From positions 3,770,501 to 3,834,500 of the forward strand of contig NC_132971.1 of NCBI RefSeq assembly GCF_047496725.1: a stretch of DNA of 64,000 bases, given 5' to 3'. Below, one piece after another: positions 1-13,253 of this stretch. The notes under the pieces are model-generated. The model ran no database searches. It saw only the letters and a list, made by a program, of their open reading frames with translations, and was not told the DNA's origin. The stretch comes from Anoplolepis gracilipes. Lineage: Eukaryota; Arthropoda; Insecta; Hymenoptera; Formicidae. Position 1 is the stretch's first letter. Each line of letters opens with the position of its first letter. A program made the position numbers and the translations under genes.

Positions 1-3000
1 AACCAATCTTACCTAAAACAATTTTATTGAACAGATGTTAATTAATATAGAATATATAAATCTACAAAGATCTGTGCACATAGATTTATCTATGATTGAA
101 AATAATTCGTTCTTTTTAATATCTTTTTTAAAACAATTTACTTAAAAAATAAAATTTCTCTTATAAAAAATTGATAATCTTTATTATAAACAATATCAGA
201 CATATTAAAATTTTCGATAAAATTTGATGTGTAAATATTGAAATCGTTAACAACCACACACATTGCAAATTTAATAATAATAACTCGAAAACATCAAAAT
301 AAACATTAAATCTAAACATTTTCATTAAATTGATTAAATCACGCAGCTATAATGCGAACAAGAATAATGTACTTGGCCTTGATTTTCAAGGACTTTGAAC
401 TTGAAGACACGATGTTATTATTAATTATCCTTGACATAACGTTACATTGTGCAGGTGTCTTATCATAATAAACTCTTCGGAGAAAAAAACGTTGATGCAA
501 TAAGCACTGCGTTAATTCTTTATAATTGTTTTCGCTCAGACCAAAATATACCAAACTTTCTCTCAAATAATGAAACAAAATCCCGAATTAGAAAAACAAC
601 CATTAAAAGTGACCTTATCCCCTACGAGATTAGATATACGATGTTGCTGAAAAATTTTTATTTCCCTCACTGCTTATTTTTACGCTTCGGGAATATGAGC
701 ATCGTTGATGAAATTATCCCAAGTTTATGGTAGCGAGTAATGGCGTAAACATTGCGGAACGTAATCTTGGGGAACAGTGGTCGGTGAGAAGAAAGCGCAA
801 AAATTCGAAGAGAGGAAGAAGGACGGCTAAAAACGTCGTCGTCGATACGCGTGGTAGACGTCACCCTTGAGATTATTGCGACGTGTATTTTTAGCGATCG
901 GGGATCTAGCGGGCCGCTGATCCGTTTCTCCTGTGTCTCCTTCTCCCGCGGCCAAAACGCGTATCCGGCGTACGACCGTATACGCGCACACATTCTCATG
1001 CGTATGCATGCCGATAAATATACTCGGCTAAATATTTAGAGAACTTCACCACCCACACGGCAGCGGCTGAGATTACTTCAATATCGTCATCGGTCCGTAA
1101 AACGGCCCGAAGACGGTGATCAATCGCTCGTTTCTTGACAAAGTCTCATCGCAAAATGAATTCGATGGACCATCGACGGCTCGCTTCATCAAGATGAATG
1201 AGTAACGGCAGTATCGATGGCGAGAATCATTGATTTTTCTCTCTCCTTCGTAAGGCACGAAATCTATCACAAAGTGGAGAAACCGCCGATTATCCGTCCG
1301 ACGATATCGCGGCTTCAATTTATCGCGTTCGATACTCGTGCGCGATTATGGATTGGGAAATTGGTATTCGGAAACGGAAACTAAGTATAATGGTCTCGAT
1401 TCCTTTTATTGTGCCCGACAAACTTCGAAATCCTCGCGTTGATTGACTGTATAATCGGATAAAAGTCCCACGTTCCGTAAGGTTGAATAATAAAGATTTA
1501 TTGACATATCCGATTGCCGTAAAATTTCTGTGATATATGATAAATTATACTTGCCGGTCGCTTGTTCGCAAGCCCGTAAACGCGCCATTTTACTTTATTC
1601 ATCGTATCATATCGGACTTTTTTTCGTGCCATGTGTCGGCAATGTGGTCGTAACGCGACCGCGAACATTTCACGGATCGCTCGAAATTGGCTCCAGTATT
1701 CCGCGTGCTCTGAATTTCCAATTGTGATCCGTATTTTCCACGCGTGACGCCTGACATCGATAATCGATGGTGCTCTCATTTCGGTTACCGATGTTAGCAT
1801 ATCTCGATGGCATAGAGGACGTAATAACAGCCAGGATGTGGGGAAAGCACCAAGAAGCGAATGACGGGTGTAACAGGTGACACAAGCATTCGCAAGCTGT
1901 CACCGGAATTGCAGATGCTGCAGACGCATTCACGTAGTTATCTTCTATTAATGATCCAACCACATACATTCAACACCATTCTTATATCTATCGATGTCAA
2001 ATCTACACTATTTTATTTTGATGAAACCACATATTGAGAGTGTTTCACAGATTTACCAAGAAGCTTAAAATATAATAAAACATTGTATATACTTGAAGTA
2101 TATAACAACATAAAATATATAATAAGACACTTTTTAATAAATATTTTATTAAAAATCTATAATATTTTTCAAGTGATTCAAAATGTATAAAACTTCTAGC
2201 GAGAAATATAAGAAACGTGCAGTTGGAAAATTAGAGCAGATTTAATAACAAATTTACAGTCGATTTTTCTTTTAAACTAGACTAACATACATATAAACTT
2301 TTCTTCTTTCTATATCATTGTAAAGCAAATATACTTTGTAGAACTATAAGAACAATTTAATCAATTTAACATTATTCGACTTGTAATAACCAGTATATTA
2401 AATTTGACCTTTAATCGTTGAAATCGTGCCAATTTTTCCTAAATGATTTTAACGGTGAAAAAATATTGAATGAAGAGAAAGAAGATGAATTATAGATTAG
2501 TTTTATGATCATTCGGAATGCAGCCAAGAATAGTATTATATATACGCAGTAAACGCTAATATCTTTGATTAATTAACGTGCAATTTAACTTTTACGGAAT
2601 TAACGAATGATGTTCACAAGTGACTTACAGAAATCATTAATCATTTGATTATAATTTTAATGCAGTGATAAAAGAAAAATTCTTCAAAGATTAATACAAA
2701 AGTGTTTAAATCTACATTAAAGACACATTTCTTTCAATTATTAAAATTGTATATGTCTATCAACTAAACTAAATGAATATGATTTGTTAATGTTGTTAAC
2801 AGAGCGCACGTACATACACGCACACACATAATATATTATGTATAAGATATTATTTTTAAATATATTTGTGTTTCTTAATAAGATTAATCCCGAAAGAAGA
2901 GAAAGAAAGAGAGAGAGAGAGAGAAAAGATGTGTACATGATCTCTATTTTAGGTGCGATCATTCCGATTCTTTGGATTCTTACAATTTTCAAATGAGAAA

Positions 3001-5530
3001 TGTATGAATTATCCGAGCTCAGCTGGCTTTCTACCTTGGTGTAATAACTGGAGACTAATATTTGGAGCTCGCGAACTGGAGCGAGAGTACTCTGAAAGAG
3101 AAGTGATTCCTGTCCGAATAAATGGGACTCGTATATATTGCAATTCGCGAAAAAATTGCCGCGAGAAAAATGTTTTTAAAACTACGGATATTAACTGAAA
3201 TGCACAAGATGTTAAGTTTTCTGACCTATATTATCCTAATAATCATAATTGCAGCATTAGCTCATTTTTCTACGACGATTCTTCTTCCTTAATTATTTGA
3301 AAAGAAAATATTATGGATGATATTATGACTGAAATTGCATTCTATTAAAACTAAGTACGAAAATAAGCGTCGTACTTTCTACGAATAAAAATAGCAAGAG
3401 ATATAAAATTATTTTGCAGTCTTATTTTTTTATTTTCATGTTTATGTTTGTAGAAAACAAGAAAATCTTATATTAAAAAAAAATTCATTTAACTAGGCCA
3501 ACCAGATATCGATATAAAATGTATACGTTTTTCTGAGCTTCATAAATCTAAAAAGAGCGATCAATAAAGTAACTCGAGGCTTTAATATGCTTTAAGCGAC
3601 TCTTCTTAAGTATTGTCAAAAAAAGAGATAGCACTCTCAAAGCACAAATCTGATTTTGTGCAAAAAATATTATCAACATAAAGATAAATGTACGCTGAAA
3701 GAAAATCAATTTGAATCTCGAACCAAGAGTGTCTGAATAAACTAACCATACTAGTAGAATGATAGATTTACGATCAGACAACGAGATAGCCGTTGTTGGA
3801 GATGAAACTGCTCTCTCACTCGCAACATCAACTCACACTTACACGTGATTGAATGGAGATGAGAGTACAAGATATCAAGTTAGCTGTGCGAAAGCATTGA
3901 AAACGGAGCGAGGATGGAAAGCAGCATGACGACTGTACGCGTCGAACGTCAGCATTTCCTTACCCGGGAAGCAGAAGGGATAAGTCTAAAATTATCAGGT
4001 TTAAATATATTTACACCGTTAAAATCGAGAAAACAAGATCTATATAGATTAAAATAAGAAAAGTCAAGTAAATCGAAATTTCAAAATAAAAAAAAATGGT
4101 CATAATTTTATGTAACTGCAATGTGTTTTTTAAAATAAACATTAAAAATCTAAGTTTTATTTTTTACTAAATTTAATTTGACTGTATTAACATTTACTTA
4201 ATACATCTTGGAAGATCTTAAGTTTTTTCTGAACAATTGAAAATTTCTAGTTTTATATTCTTCTGTTTCTCAAATTAAAATTTATGACTCACTGTCAATT
4301 ATTGTTTACTTTATTGGCCAGTTACGAAAAACACTATCCGATCTAATTTCGGCACGAGTCTCAACTTTTCGAAATTAGTCGAGAATGCAATTCTGTAGGA
4401 GTAATCGTTTCGCCGTCACTTTAAGTAACGATCGAAAATCACGATTGCTATTGACGCTAATGCGCAATTCCATTACCAATAAAATTCTCCGCCAGCGTGT
4501 GTTTTACGATTATTAACCTTCTATCTTGAGAGAAGGCTATAAAGACAAATGAGAATTACCATTCACAGTTCTTTCATCAGATTTGTGACACAAAGTAAAG
4601 ATTATGTACTTTGCTACTTCTTGCAATAAATGTAGCAGATTGCTCTTACTTTCTGTTACATATTTGGGAACAGAAATATATCCATTTTATGAAGATATAT
4701 TGCGCCCATGCTTCGGTTTATGAACATGTCAAATACAAGCAGTGAGAACACAACAAGGCAATGAGCTATCGAGTTGTCACGTTCCAATTTATCGCATAGA
4801 TCGATCATAAACTGACAAAGTATCGTTGTCTCTGAAACTTCCGTTCATTTAATGGATTATCTGCGTAACAGCCATTGATACTTCCAAAAATGTAAGTATC
4901 TTATTCTTATTTTTTTTTAATAATAAACGAATAAAAAATTGAAAAAAACCGCCCGATTTTGAAGAAATTGACTCTTTCACGTCATCGCTTATAACATCAA
5001 GATGTAGAGCGTACAAAATAAAATTTCTTAAAAGGTGTGTATGTATGTGTGTGTGCGTGGAAAATTAATTCTACAAACGGAAAATTATACTACTTGTCGA
5101 CACCGGTGTCGCCAAGTGACACATATATAAATCGCATTATTCTAATGACACCATTGCAGCGTGTAACACCCAGCTAGTTTCTTGTAAATGAAATTTTCAT
5201 ATACCAGATATATCTCTTCGCGCAGCATTTTAAAAAATTCCAACGCGCGCTGGGAAGCGTTAGAACACGAAAGCTTTCAAATTACGACGATAGTATTTAC
5301 GACCCAACATTTTTAATTCACGGTAACGGGAACGAAATTAAATTCTAAAATGTCTTCAGATCTACTTTTTGATGTTGGTTAGAAAAATGTAGGTTGAAAA
5401 AAATGACACAGATTCACTTTAGAGATTTTTACTCCGTGAATGCGTTCGCACCTGCGAGGTCCACAAGTCAAATCGAGAAATGCAACATATAGAAATCCAA
5501 CTTGATTTCGTGAAGTAATATAATAATGTA

Positions 5531-5565
5531 AACACACACACACACACCCCCCCCCACACACACAT
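5531..5565. repeat. (AC)n microsatellite interrupted by a C run
   Basis: AC dinucleotides flank a run of about nine C. It is a simple repeat with no coding role visible. Confidence 0.9.
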
Positions 5566-5825
5566 ACTCACGCACACGTTATGCTTGCGCATCGAATTTC
5601 ACTCTTCCAATGCAAAATGGATTATCCTATATTACGATACAGCGAGTGAGTCATTAAATTAGAACCCAGATTTTGACACAGAATAAAAATTATCCGCGAA
5701 ATAAGAATTATAAATTTTTAAATAATTAAACTAAAATATCATTTCTCCTATAATCTTTTAGATTTTCATAGAATAAATGTGATAAAATAAATGAAAAGTT
5801 ACTTTTGTAATACTAAATTTTCTAA

Positions 5826-5837
<12 letters not shown>

Positions 5838-5865
<28 letters not shown>
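5838..5865. repeat. (TA)n microsatellite
   Basis: Uninterrupted TA dinucleotides directly follow an A run. Confidence 0.9.
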
Positions 5866-5868
<3 letters not shown>

Positions 5869-7204
5869 AATAAGAATTTTGTGGCCATTTAAAATAATTC
5901 CGTGTGATTGCCCCGGATAAATATCCATAAAATACTTATTAACTGAAACACAATTGGCCAGCGTTTCAGAAACTATAACAATAATGTGTTAATTTCATAA
6001 TGCGTTAAACGCAATTTCACGTTTACAATCTGCGACACGCAAATGCCACCTGATTATGCGAGACGCCGAAGCGGCGTGAATTGACACAACCCAGAATTAT
6101 GCAAACACCGGACACATAAATCGCACCGTAGATGTCATCTCCTAACTGCACAAGATTGATACACACTACTTTACGATATTGCCAAAGTACGCAAGCATAA
6201 TGGGCAGCAATGTATTATTCTTATTATGACCCTGTGAAATAGGCTCTATTTAAAATTTTTACATGCCGTGGCTGGTCTTGCCATTTCACCTTTTCCCCTC
6301 CGTGACAGTAAAATAAAAAATTCACGTACTTTGTAGCACTATTTTACACGAGAGCTAGATGTAAAATGCAGCGTTAGCGTTTTAGAGTCACAATATCACT
6401 GGTCGACCTTAACATATGTACATACAAAAAGGGGGAGGAAGATTATATAAAAAGAAAGAAATAAACAAAAAGTGTTTTATGCTACAAAATAACTTTCTAG
6501 CAGACTTTTTGTTGAAAAGTCGGTGGATTTCTGTCAAGTTATAAATTTGAGAATCGTGTAAAGTTGATACTTACAAACTTCGAGTATTGGCTTAAAGGTT
6601 TCAGCGTACAATTGCTTGTTAGAAGTAATTAAAGACCGCTAATTGATTGATCACTTGATCCAATACGCGCAAAATGATCATTATTGACGGGGAAATGATC
6701 GTAATGAATCAACTGCAACAGTTGTGGGTGTAACCAAATGTCAGCAATGACGATCGGTCTATATCCGTACCCTTTAATGACGTGCAACGTCAAAATCGAA
6801 CGGTGGCGAAAATCAACTGCGTGTTTGAGCTTGACCTGATTCCACTGTGAGCGATGTAAACGCAATGTTATTAAAGTGCCAAAACGACACCTTCTCTGCA
6901 ATTCGGGCACAAGACAAAGGTATCTTGCAAATTTAAAATCGACGCGATATATACTTGGTAATTTTGCCGCAAAGATATCACAACTATAGATGTGGGAGAG
7001 AGTTATCTTTCGCTGAGATATTTCTTAAAGTTCGTTCTTAAAGTTCGGAGGAGTTCAAAACGAGTTTACTTTGAGACTCAATTAAATTAATCCATCTTTT
7101 CTCTATCTCGAATTTAGTTATGTAAAAATCTGCATTAAATTCGAAATAAATGTGTAGGATACTTTAAAAGAATTGAATAGCGAGAATCAGACTTTTTTAA
7201 ATTT

Positions 7205-7250
7205 AGAAGTATAATTAACTAGAAGTATAATTAGCTAGAAATAATTAACT
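7205..7250 (+). repeat. Short imperfect tandem repeat
   Basis: A unit of about 17 bp beginning AGAAGTATAATTA occurs twice in tandem, followed by a diverged partial third unit. Confidence 0.6.
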
Positions 7251-7719
7251 GATATACGTTGGTCTCTTATAAAATTCTAATTTTATCATTCTATTTAATT
7301 TAAAATTTTTAAAACATGACGGAACGATGAGAAAGCCATATTTATAATTGATAATATTTAAAATTTCACATACTGACGTCGACATGAAATATTGATGTTA
7401 GGGAACGTCGTATCTGATGCAAATCGATACCGTAGCAATTTTACAAATTTCGCGCTCAGGCATGAAATAGCACCTTGCATACGTGTAATTATAAATAATA
7501 TTAAAACCAGGTGGTTTAAAAATAATTGATTACAAATGCTCAAATACAATTATACGTAAACGATATGTAAGCAACTTTAAAATTGAGATTTGTTAGACTT
7601 TTGATTTTCCAATGTAAATAACCTTTATAATTTATATTTTGTCCGATATAATTATACGTTTATGCGTACATAAATTTTAAAATTTTACTTCAATTTTGAA
7701 AACAATTATAAGGAATTAT

Positions 7720-7905
7720 ATGAAATATATGATATGTAAATTCATATTTTTAATATCTTGCACAATTCTCGGAGAGTCAAAAAAAAAATCTCGCACACGA
7801 TTACGAATAATTTCTGGAAATTTATTAGCTTCAGGTCAAATTAAATATCATCAAACGTTTGCATCGAGACGAGAGATTAACAATTTTATCTTCCAGAATC
7901 AATAA
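7720..7905 (+). CDS. Possible small secreted peptide ORF (61 aa), unrecognised
   Basis: This ATG-initiated 61-codon frame lies in AT-rich DNA. It starts with a signal-peptide-like segment (residues 1-17, MKYMICKFIFLISCTIL) followed by a basic stretch of KKKSRTRLR type and an unremarkable tail. No family is recognised. There is no clear promoter or polyadenylation signal, and AT-rich DNA often yields hydrophobic frames by chance, so it is reported only because of the leader-plus-basic-tail organisation. Confidence 0.12.
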   Translation: MKYMICKFIFLISCTILGESKKKSRTRLRIISGNLLASGQIKYHQTFASRREINNFIFQNQ

Positions 7906-8372
7906 TACCGCAACGTTTCCGCAACCTGCCGCAAGCGATGACATTCGTTTCCGTGAATCTCTCGACAGAATATCGTATAAGTTTGAGTATCGACTCTGAC
8001 TTGTTGATTTCGCGTGCGTTGGTATATTTATACAACGTCATTCACACTTTGACGTAGTCTATCGGAAATGGATATCTAACGGTTAGCAAAAATTTTAATA
8101 TATTTAGTTAGGATCAAAGTAAACAAACTGAAAAATTTTATACAACGAATAATGATACGTGAAGATTACTGTAGTAATAAATTTTTCTGAGATATTAAGA
8201 ACAAATATTATTTTCCAGAGAAAAATCGCGTATTCTATTGTATTTTGATAATGGTAATTAATGCTCTGTTTTGATGATAATAAGCTTTACTAATTTCAAT
8301 AAGATATTTCAATAGGATCCTTTAGTCGCATAATAGACGGATTAAAAGCAATATAACAGCCCTTAACGATCT

Positions 8373-9170
8373 TTAAAATCTCAAAGCGTTAAAATCGCGT
8401 TTGAAACTGCTTTTCTCGCCATCAGAAATTTTACGAAAGCGCGGTTTTATTTTTGCCTTACGGCTTTCACAGATTACAGCAGCACAGATGTCCAGGAAAT
8501 TGTTTCCCCTCGAGGAGAAATGAGAGTTAACTCCAATAGATCGCTCCAACAGTTTCACATCGCGTCGGAAAAGTGCGGGCATCGAAAATGCAAAAGCTCG
8601 CTAAAACTTTAATTCCATTCTTCTCGTAACGCTTTCAATCAGGTCACCGACAAGAGGAACTGATTGTGAGATCGCGTTCGCCGCAGGATAACATGCTGAT
8701 ACTCGATACTCGATCGACGATGATACGGAGGGAGGAAAACACGTTGCTGGCGCGCACGTTAGATTAACACACTTGCACACTTCTCGAAAGCGAGCTTTTC
8801 TCTAGTCGACGAGTGCGGGCTTTAAGGTGGCTCAGCTGACGAAATCCGACGGCTGACTGGAGGATTCGCAGACGTGCGTCTTTAATTTAGAGACGCGAAG
8901 CGCCCTCGACCTCGCACGCTGCATACAGCTCGTTTGTGCCAGTGGAACGAAACGTATGTGTTCGTGCATACACGTGCATATTCTGCGCGTTTTATGACGT
9001 GTATTTAAGGCAGTGGTTCACTGTCAGATACAGCACTTGGAACCGTCGTCGTCGTCACCGAGGGTAATTCTACCGGCTAATTGGTGAAAATCTCTGTGCA
9101 CTCTCCCTCTCCGTTCCGCGGTTTGAAAAGCCAGCTCTCTCCTCAGTATATGCAAATGAAATCTGATATT
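8373..9170. other. GC-richer island, promoter-like, no coding exon seen
   Basis: GC content rises sharply from about 8.37 to 9.15 kb against AT-rich flanks. Frames inside it are short and lack recognisable domains. Its 3' part holds the TATA/initiator-like site listed separately, so it may be a promoter or enhancer rather than coding sequence. Confidence 0.3.
9002..9026 (+). promoter_or_regulatory. TATA-like plus initiator-like pair
   Basis: TATTTAAG at about 9002 is followed roughly 22 bases later by TGTCAGATAC, which resembles the arthropod TCAGT initiator. A possible splice donor (GAGG|GTAATT) follows near 9062, so a non-coding first exon of a plus-strand transcript is possible. The TATA-to-initiator spacing is slightly shorter than usual. 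Confidence 0.22.
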
Positions 9171-10244
9171 GTGGCTATCAGGAAGGAAACGTCACCACGA
9201 AATTGTTATCGATGTTGATCAAATCATGATCGTATTAGAATCAACCCGACCACAATCCGAAATTTTTATATTTTATGTAATTAAAGATATCAATTTAATT
9301 TCATTAGAATATCAGGTCAGTAATATTCTGTATATTAAAAGTACATTTTGATACTTTGATAGAAAATTCGACGTCAAAGTATATAAATAAGAAAAATGTA
9401 ATAAATTAATAAATGAAAAAAGAATGTACATAACAATTTAATAAGAAAAATATACTATTTGAAATAATTAATAGGTCACCTTTTTAATTATTTGCTTTAA
9501 TTCCAACAGAATTGTTCAAGATAGTCTCTAATTTTATTTTTAGAATATACATACTTGAAGTTTTGAAGTCTTATTGAATGAGAGCAGATAATGAGAAACT
9601 TTCTGTAGATTTAATAACAGAGGAGGAGAAAGAAGACAGTTTTGAAATGTCTAATGGAAAGATTAGAAGAGAATTAATCAAATTTCAGAATTTATGAGAA
9701 CTTGGCAATGCAGTTAATCGGATCTACTCAAACGACAATATCGTTTCCTGGGATTGCATAGTAAGAACGTATTAAATCATTAATGCCTTGCGACTTCATC
9801 CGGAGGTTAGCACCCTTGGGATCGTCTTGCATATTTCAGCACCGGTAATCCGACATGATTTTCTCCCACGCTCTCAAATCTATAAATCCGTGCTACACTA
9901 TTTAGCTACTATTTTCGTACGCATCGAGTCAACCTTAGGTAGTTCTCTCCGCCCGTGAAAGATCCATACCGCGGGTAATAAATCCCGCACTTTATCACGT
10001 TCTAATAAAATCATCGGCGAATAAACGCGTTTATCGAGCAGGCGGAACGTTCTATCTTTCAAGAAGTTTTTTCGCAAATTTAAATAAAAAAAAAAAAATG
10101 ACGTTGACGATAAGTAACTTAAAAAAATATATTTAATAATATAAAATTAAAAAATAAATTTTTTTTTAAATTCATCAAACCAGTAAGCAATGAATACGCC
10201 GTTTAATTAAAAAACGAAAGTGTTGATTATTGCGATTGACTTAC

Positions 10245-13217
10245 CCATGTCGTCGATTATAGGAGCCATCCGCAGCGTGACACCGACCAAGAGCAAGGAC
10301 ATGGCGAGTAGAAGACAAGCGGTCGCCATGATCGTCCATCGTGCACGAGGAGGGAGTTCCTCGGGATCGACAAGCTCCTCGTCCGGAACGACGGACTCGA
10401 TTTTGCGCCGTTTACGTTTGCGCTTTCTTCGTGGTCGGTGATACTTTCCCTGAGGCTCATCTACCTTCTCCGGACCACTTAAGATCTCTTCCTCCTCCAG
10501 CTCGTCGGCTACGTTCAACGCCACATAGTCGTCGTCGTCGTAATGAATTTTTCTGGAAAAGGCAAGAACAAAGAGATAATTTTTTTTTTTTTTTTTTTTG
10601 TTATTCGCTTGAATGAAAATTCGTTTCAAAGTTTCGAGTGAGTAAAAATTGACTTTCCAACGATGTTTGAAATCCATCACACAGGTAATATCAAGCTATT
10701 GTTTTCAAAACGGGTTATTGTTGTAGCTTATCAAATCGTTACTTGATCAGTATTGTTTCGGATATGAAACATGTCAATAATCCAACTATGTATCTGACGT
10801 TTAATTTAACTTGAAAAATAACTTTTTATTTATACGTATCATATATTTTCTTCGAAATTAAAATAGATTTTTTGTTTTTAAGATTAACCTTGTATCTAAT
10901 AATAGAAAATAGAAATGTCTAAAGTTATAAGCTGTGCACATATTAAAACACTCAAGTGTTTTTAACAAAAGGATTGCTTAAATAAAAATCGAATTAATTA
11001 ACTCATTGTCAGTCTTAATCTATCCATTTATCGAGATTATGCTTATCGATATTTTCAATAAGATATCTCAAAGTATCGATGGTCGTTAATTAAAATTTAT
11101 GCTTTCCGTTTGCGAACTAAACAACGAAATAATATTCTCTCTAGCACATTCCTAGACATCGACATTAATTGTGAAGACTCGAAGAAAGACGAGCAACGAA
11201 CGAGTATCGATCATGATGGTACCTGCATTGTTCGTGAAATACGAGAAGTTGCTGTTTGCTGTACGTAGCAGTGACTAAAAGGCCGATCCATTGTTATGTA
11301 CTTCCGCATACTACTTTCACATCGACCCTTGGAATTAGAAACTTATCCCATTTTCAATCGACCAATCGCAACAAGAAGCTGAACGATACGAAGGAAATAA
11401 AAGCTGAACGATGCTAAATCGATAACTCTAAAAAAACTAAGTGTATGTGTAAGTAATTAAAGATAATAATTTATATATTTTAATTTATAGCTTGCATTAC
11501 TTCGATAATTATTCGAAGCTCTAAAGCTATAAAATTTAAAATTAAAAAGTTTTAATTGAACATAATGTTTTAATATGTATTATAAAATTACAGTATAAAT
11601 AAATTTATAACATTAAATATGGGAAATATTTGATAAAGGATTGTTAAAAATTGTTTTGATAAAAATAAAGATAGTGCATGCGATAACATATAAAATTTCA
11701 CTGTGTAATATATATATAATAAATTTAAAAAAAGCATTAGACAAAGTGAATAATAAATTGGAGCGACTTGTTTACAATAAAATTGTCCAACTTTGGTCAG
11801 CTATTACACATTTAAAGTCTTAAACGTTAAAAAGCGGGCTAGTAATTCGATAAACGAGTTCAAAACAGTCAACGAGAAATAGACCCCGATATCGAGCTGA
11901 ACGAAGAACAATCGTTGCACTATCTACGTCACACACACGAAGGCCACGTGTGTCACGTGCTCTCCGAGGATAATTTTAGAAAATGCTGCTAGAATAGGAC
12001 GGAAAACTGGAAAAACGATAACCAAAGTGTCATGTCGGGCATTGTACAAGCTCGAATTCGAGCTAGTGATAACAACCGGCGTGAGGTCGGACAATGGCCA
12101 ACACATCTATTCACGTTGACTATCGTCGTTTGCACATTTTGTTACATTTGTTAAGAAAAATTACATTTTCCGAATATGAATGTACGATTTTGCTATTCCG
12201 CAATTATTTGTTACAGTTAATTTCCATAAACATTCTAAAAATATGTCGATTTAAAACATATTCGTAACGGGTATCGGAAAACACAATTACTATAGATAGA
12301 AGCTTCTACTTACGACAGCATATTCGATTAAAATAAGACAGTATATTTGATTAAAAGAAGACGTATGATAAAGAAAAATTAAATCAATATAGTAATGGAT
12401 TTAGCTGTATCGAAAATAAATCATATCAAGTAGTAAACGTCGGCGTTGAATCAGTCGCTTCGGGCAACTACTCCGTCGTAAAGTTTTTTAATTAAATTAT
12501 CTGTACAATATATCACAAAACAGTTATTTGATAACTGTCAAGATAAATTCTCCGATGGTTTACATATATCTGAAATGTTTTGATTATTACATTTTTAATC
12601 AAAAGATAGTATTATTCCAAATATATGAAACAATGCTATAACAAAGTTCGAGAGCTAAAAAAATATTTTTTTTTATACTCATTCATTATAATAATAAATA
12701 TTTTTTGGTATTTTTTCAATAAATTATTGCATCTTTTATATTTTAATCTCTTGCACATTATTATCAAATATAACTAATTAAATATCTTTTATTTAGCATG
12801 CAAAATATATTTTTGAAACGTATTGATAAGCATTTTTAGATAAACTCTTGAACTATATGCTACATGATAGGCAATATCGATGCTCAATGTGAGAGAATTA
12901 TAAAAGGTTTTTTTTTATCATATCGAATGTTTTCGCTATATAATTCAGAATCTGTTTTAATTTCAGAAAAAAAGGAAGAAAAGAGCACATGGCAGAATGA
13001 CGCGGTAACATAATGACGCCTCCTCGTGATGGATACTCGCCATCGACTAACTCCCGATCCGCAGTTTCATTACACGCTTCAATGATGCTCGTCCTTTGTC
13101 GCCCAGGTGGTTCAGTCGCCAAACCGTGTTTGCTGAGAGCAACATATGACGAAGGTGCACAACCACGCACTGCGCTGACCCAGTTACACCATGTTGTATT
13201 GCACTCATGCCAAAACC

Positions 13218-13253
<36 letters not shown>

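Larger units (their letters stand above)
1..8300. other. Gene-poor AT-rich stretch, no supported exon
   Basis: The sequence is mostly AT-rich, with one GC-richer island at about 700-1980. Open frames on both strands are short, lack convincing start codons or splice borders, and match no family I recognise. Gene 1 on the minus strand (three exons at 10.2-14.7 kb) must continue downstream, so further exons of it could lie here, but none could be identified. Small tandem repeats and one small ORF in this stretch are listed separately. Confidence 0.5.
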
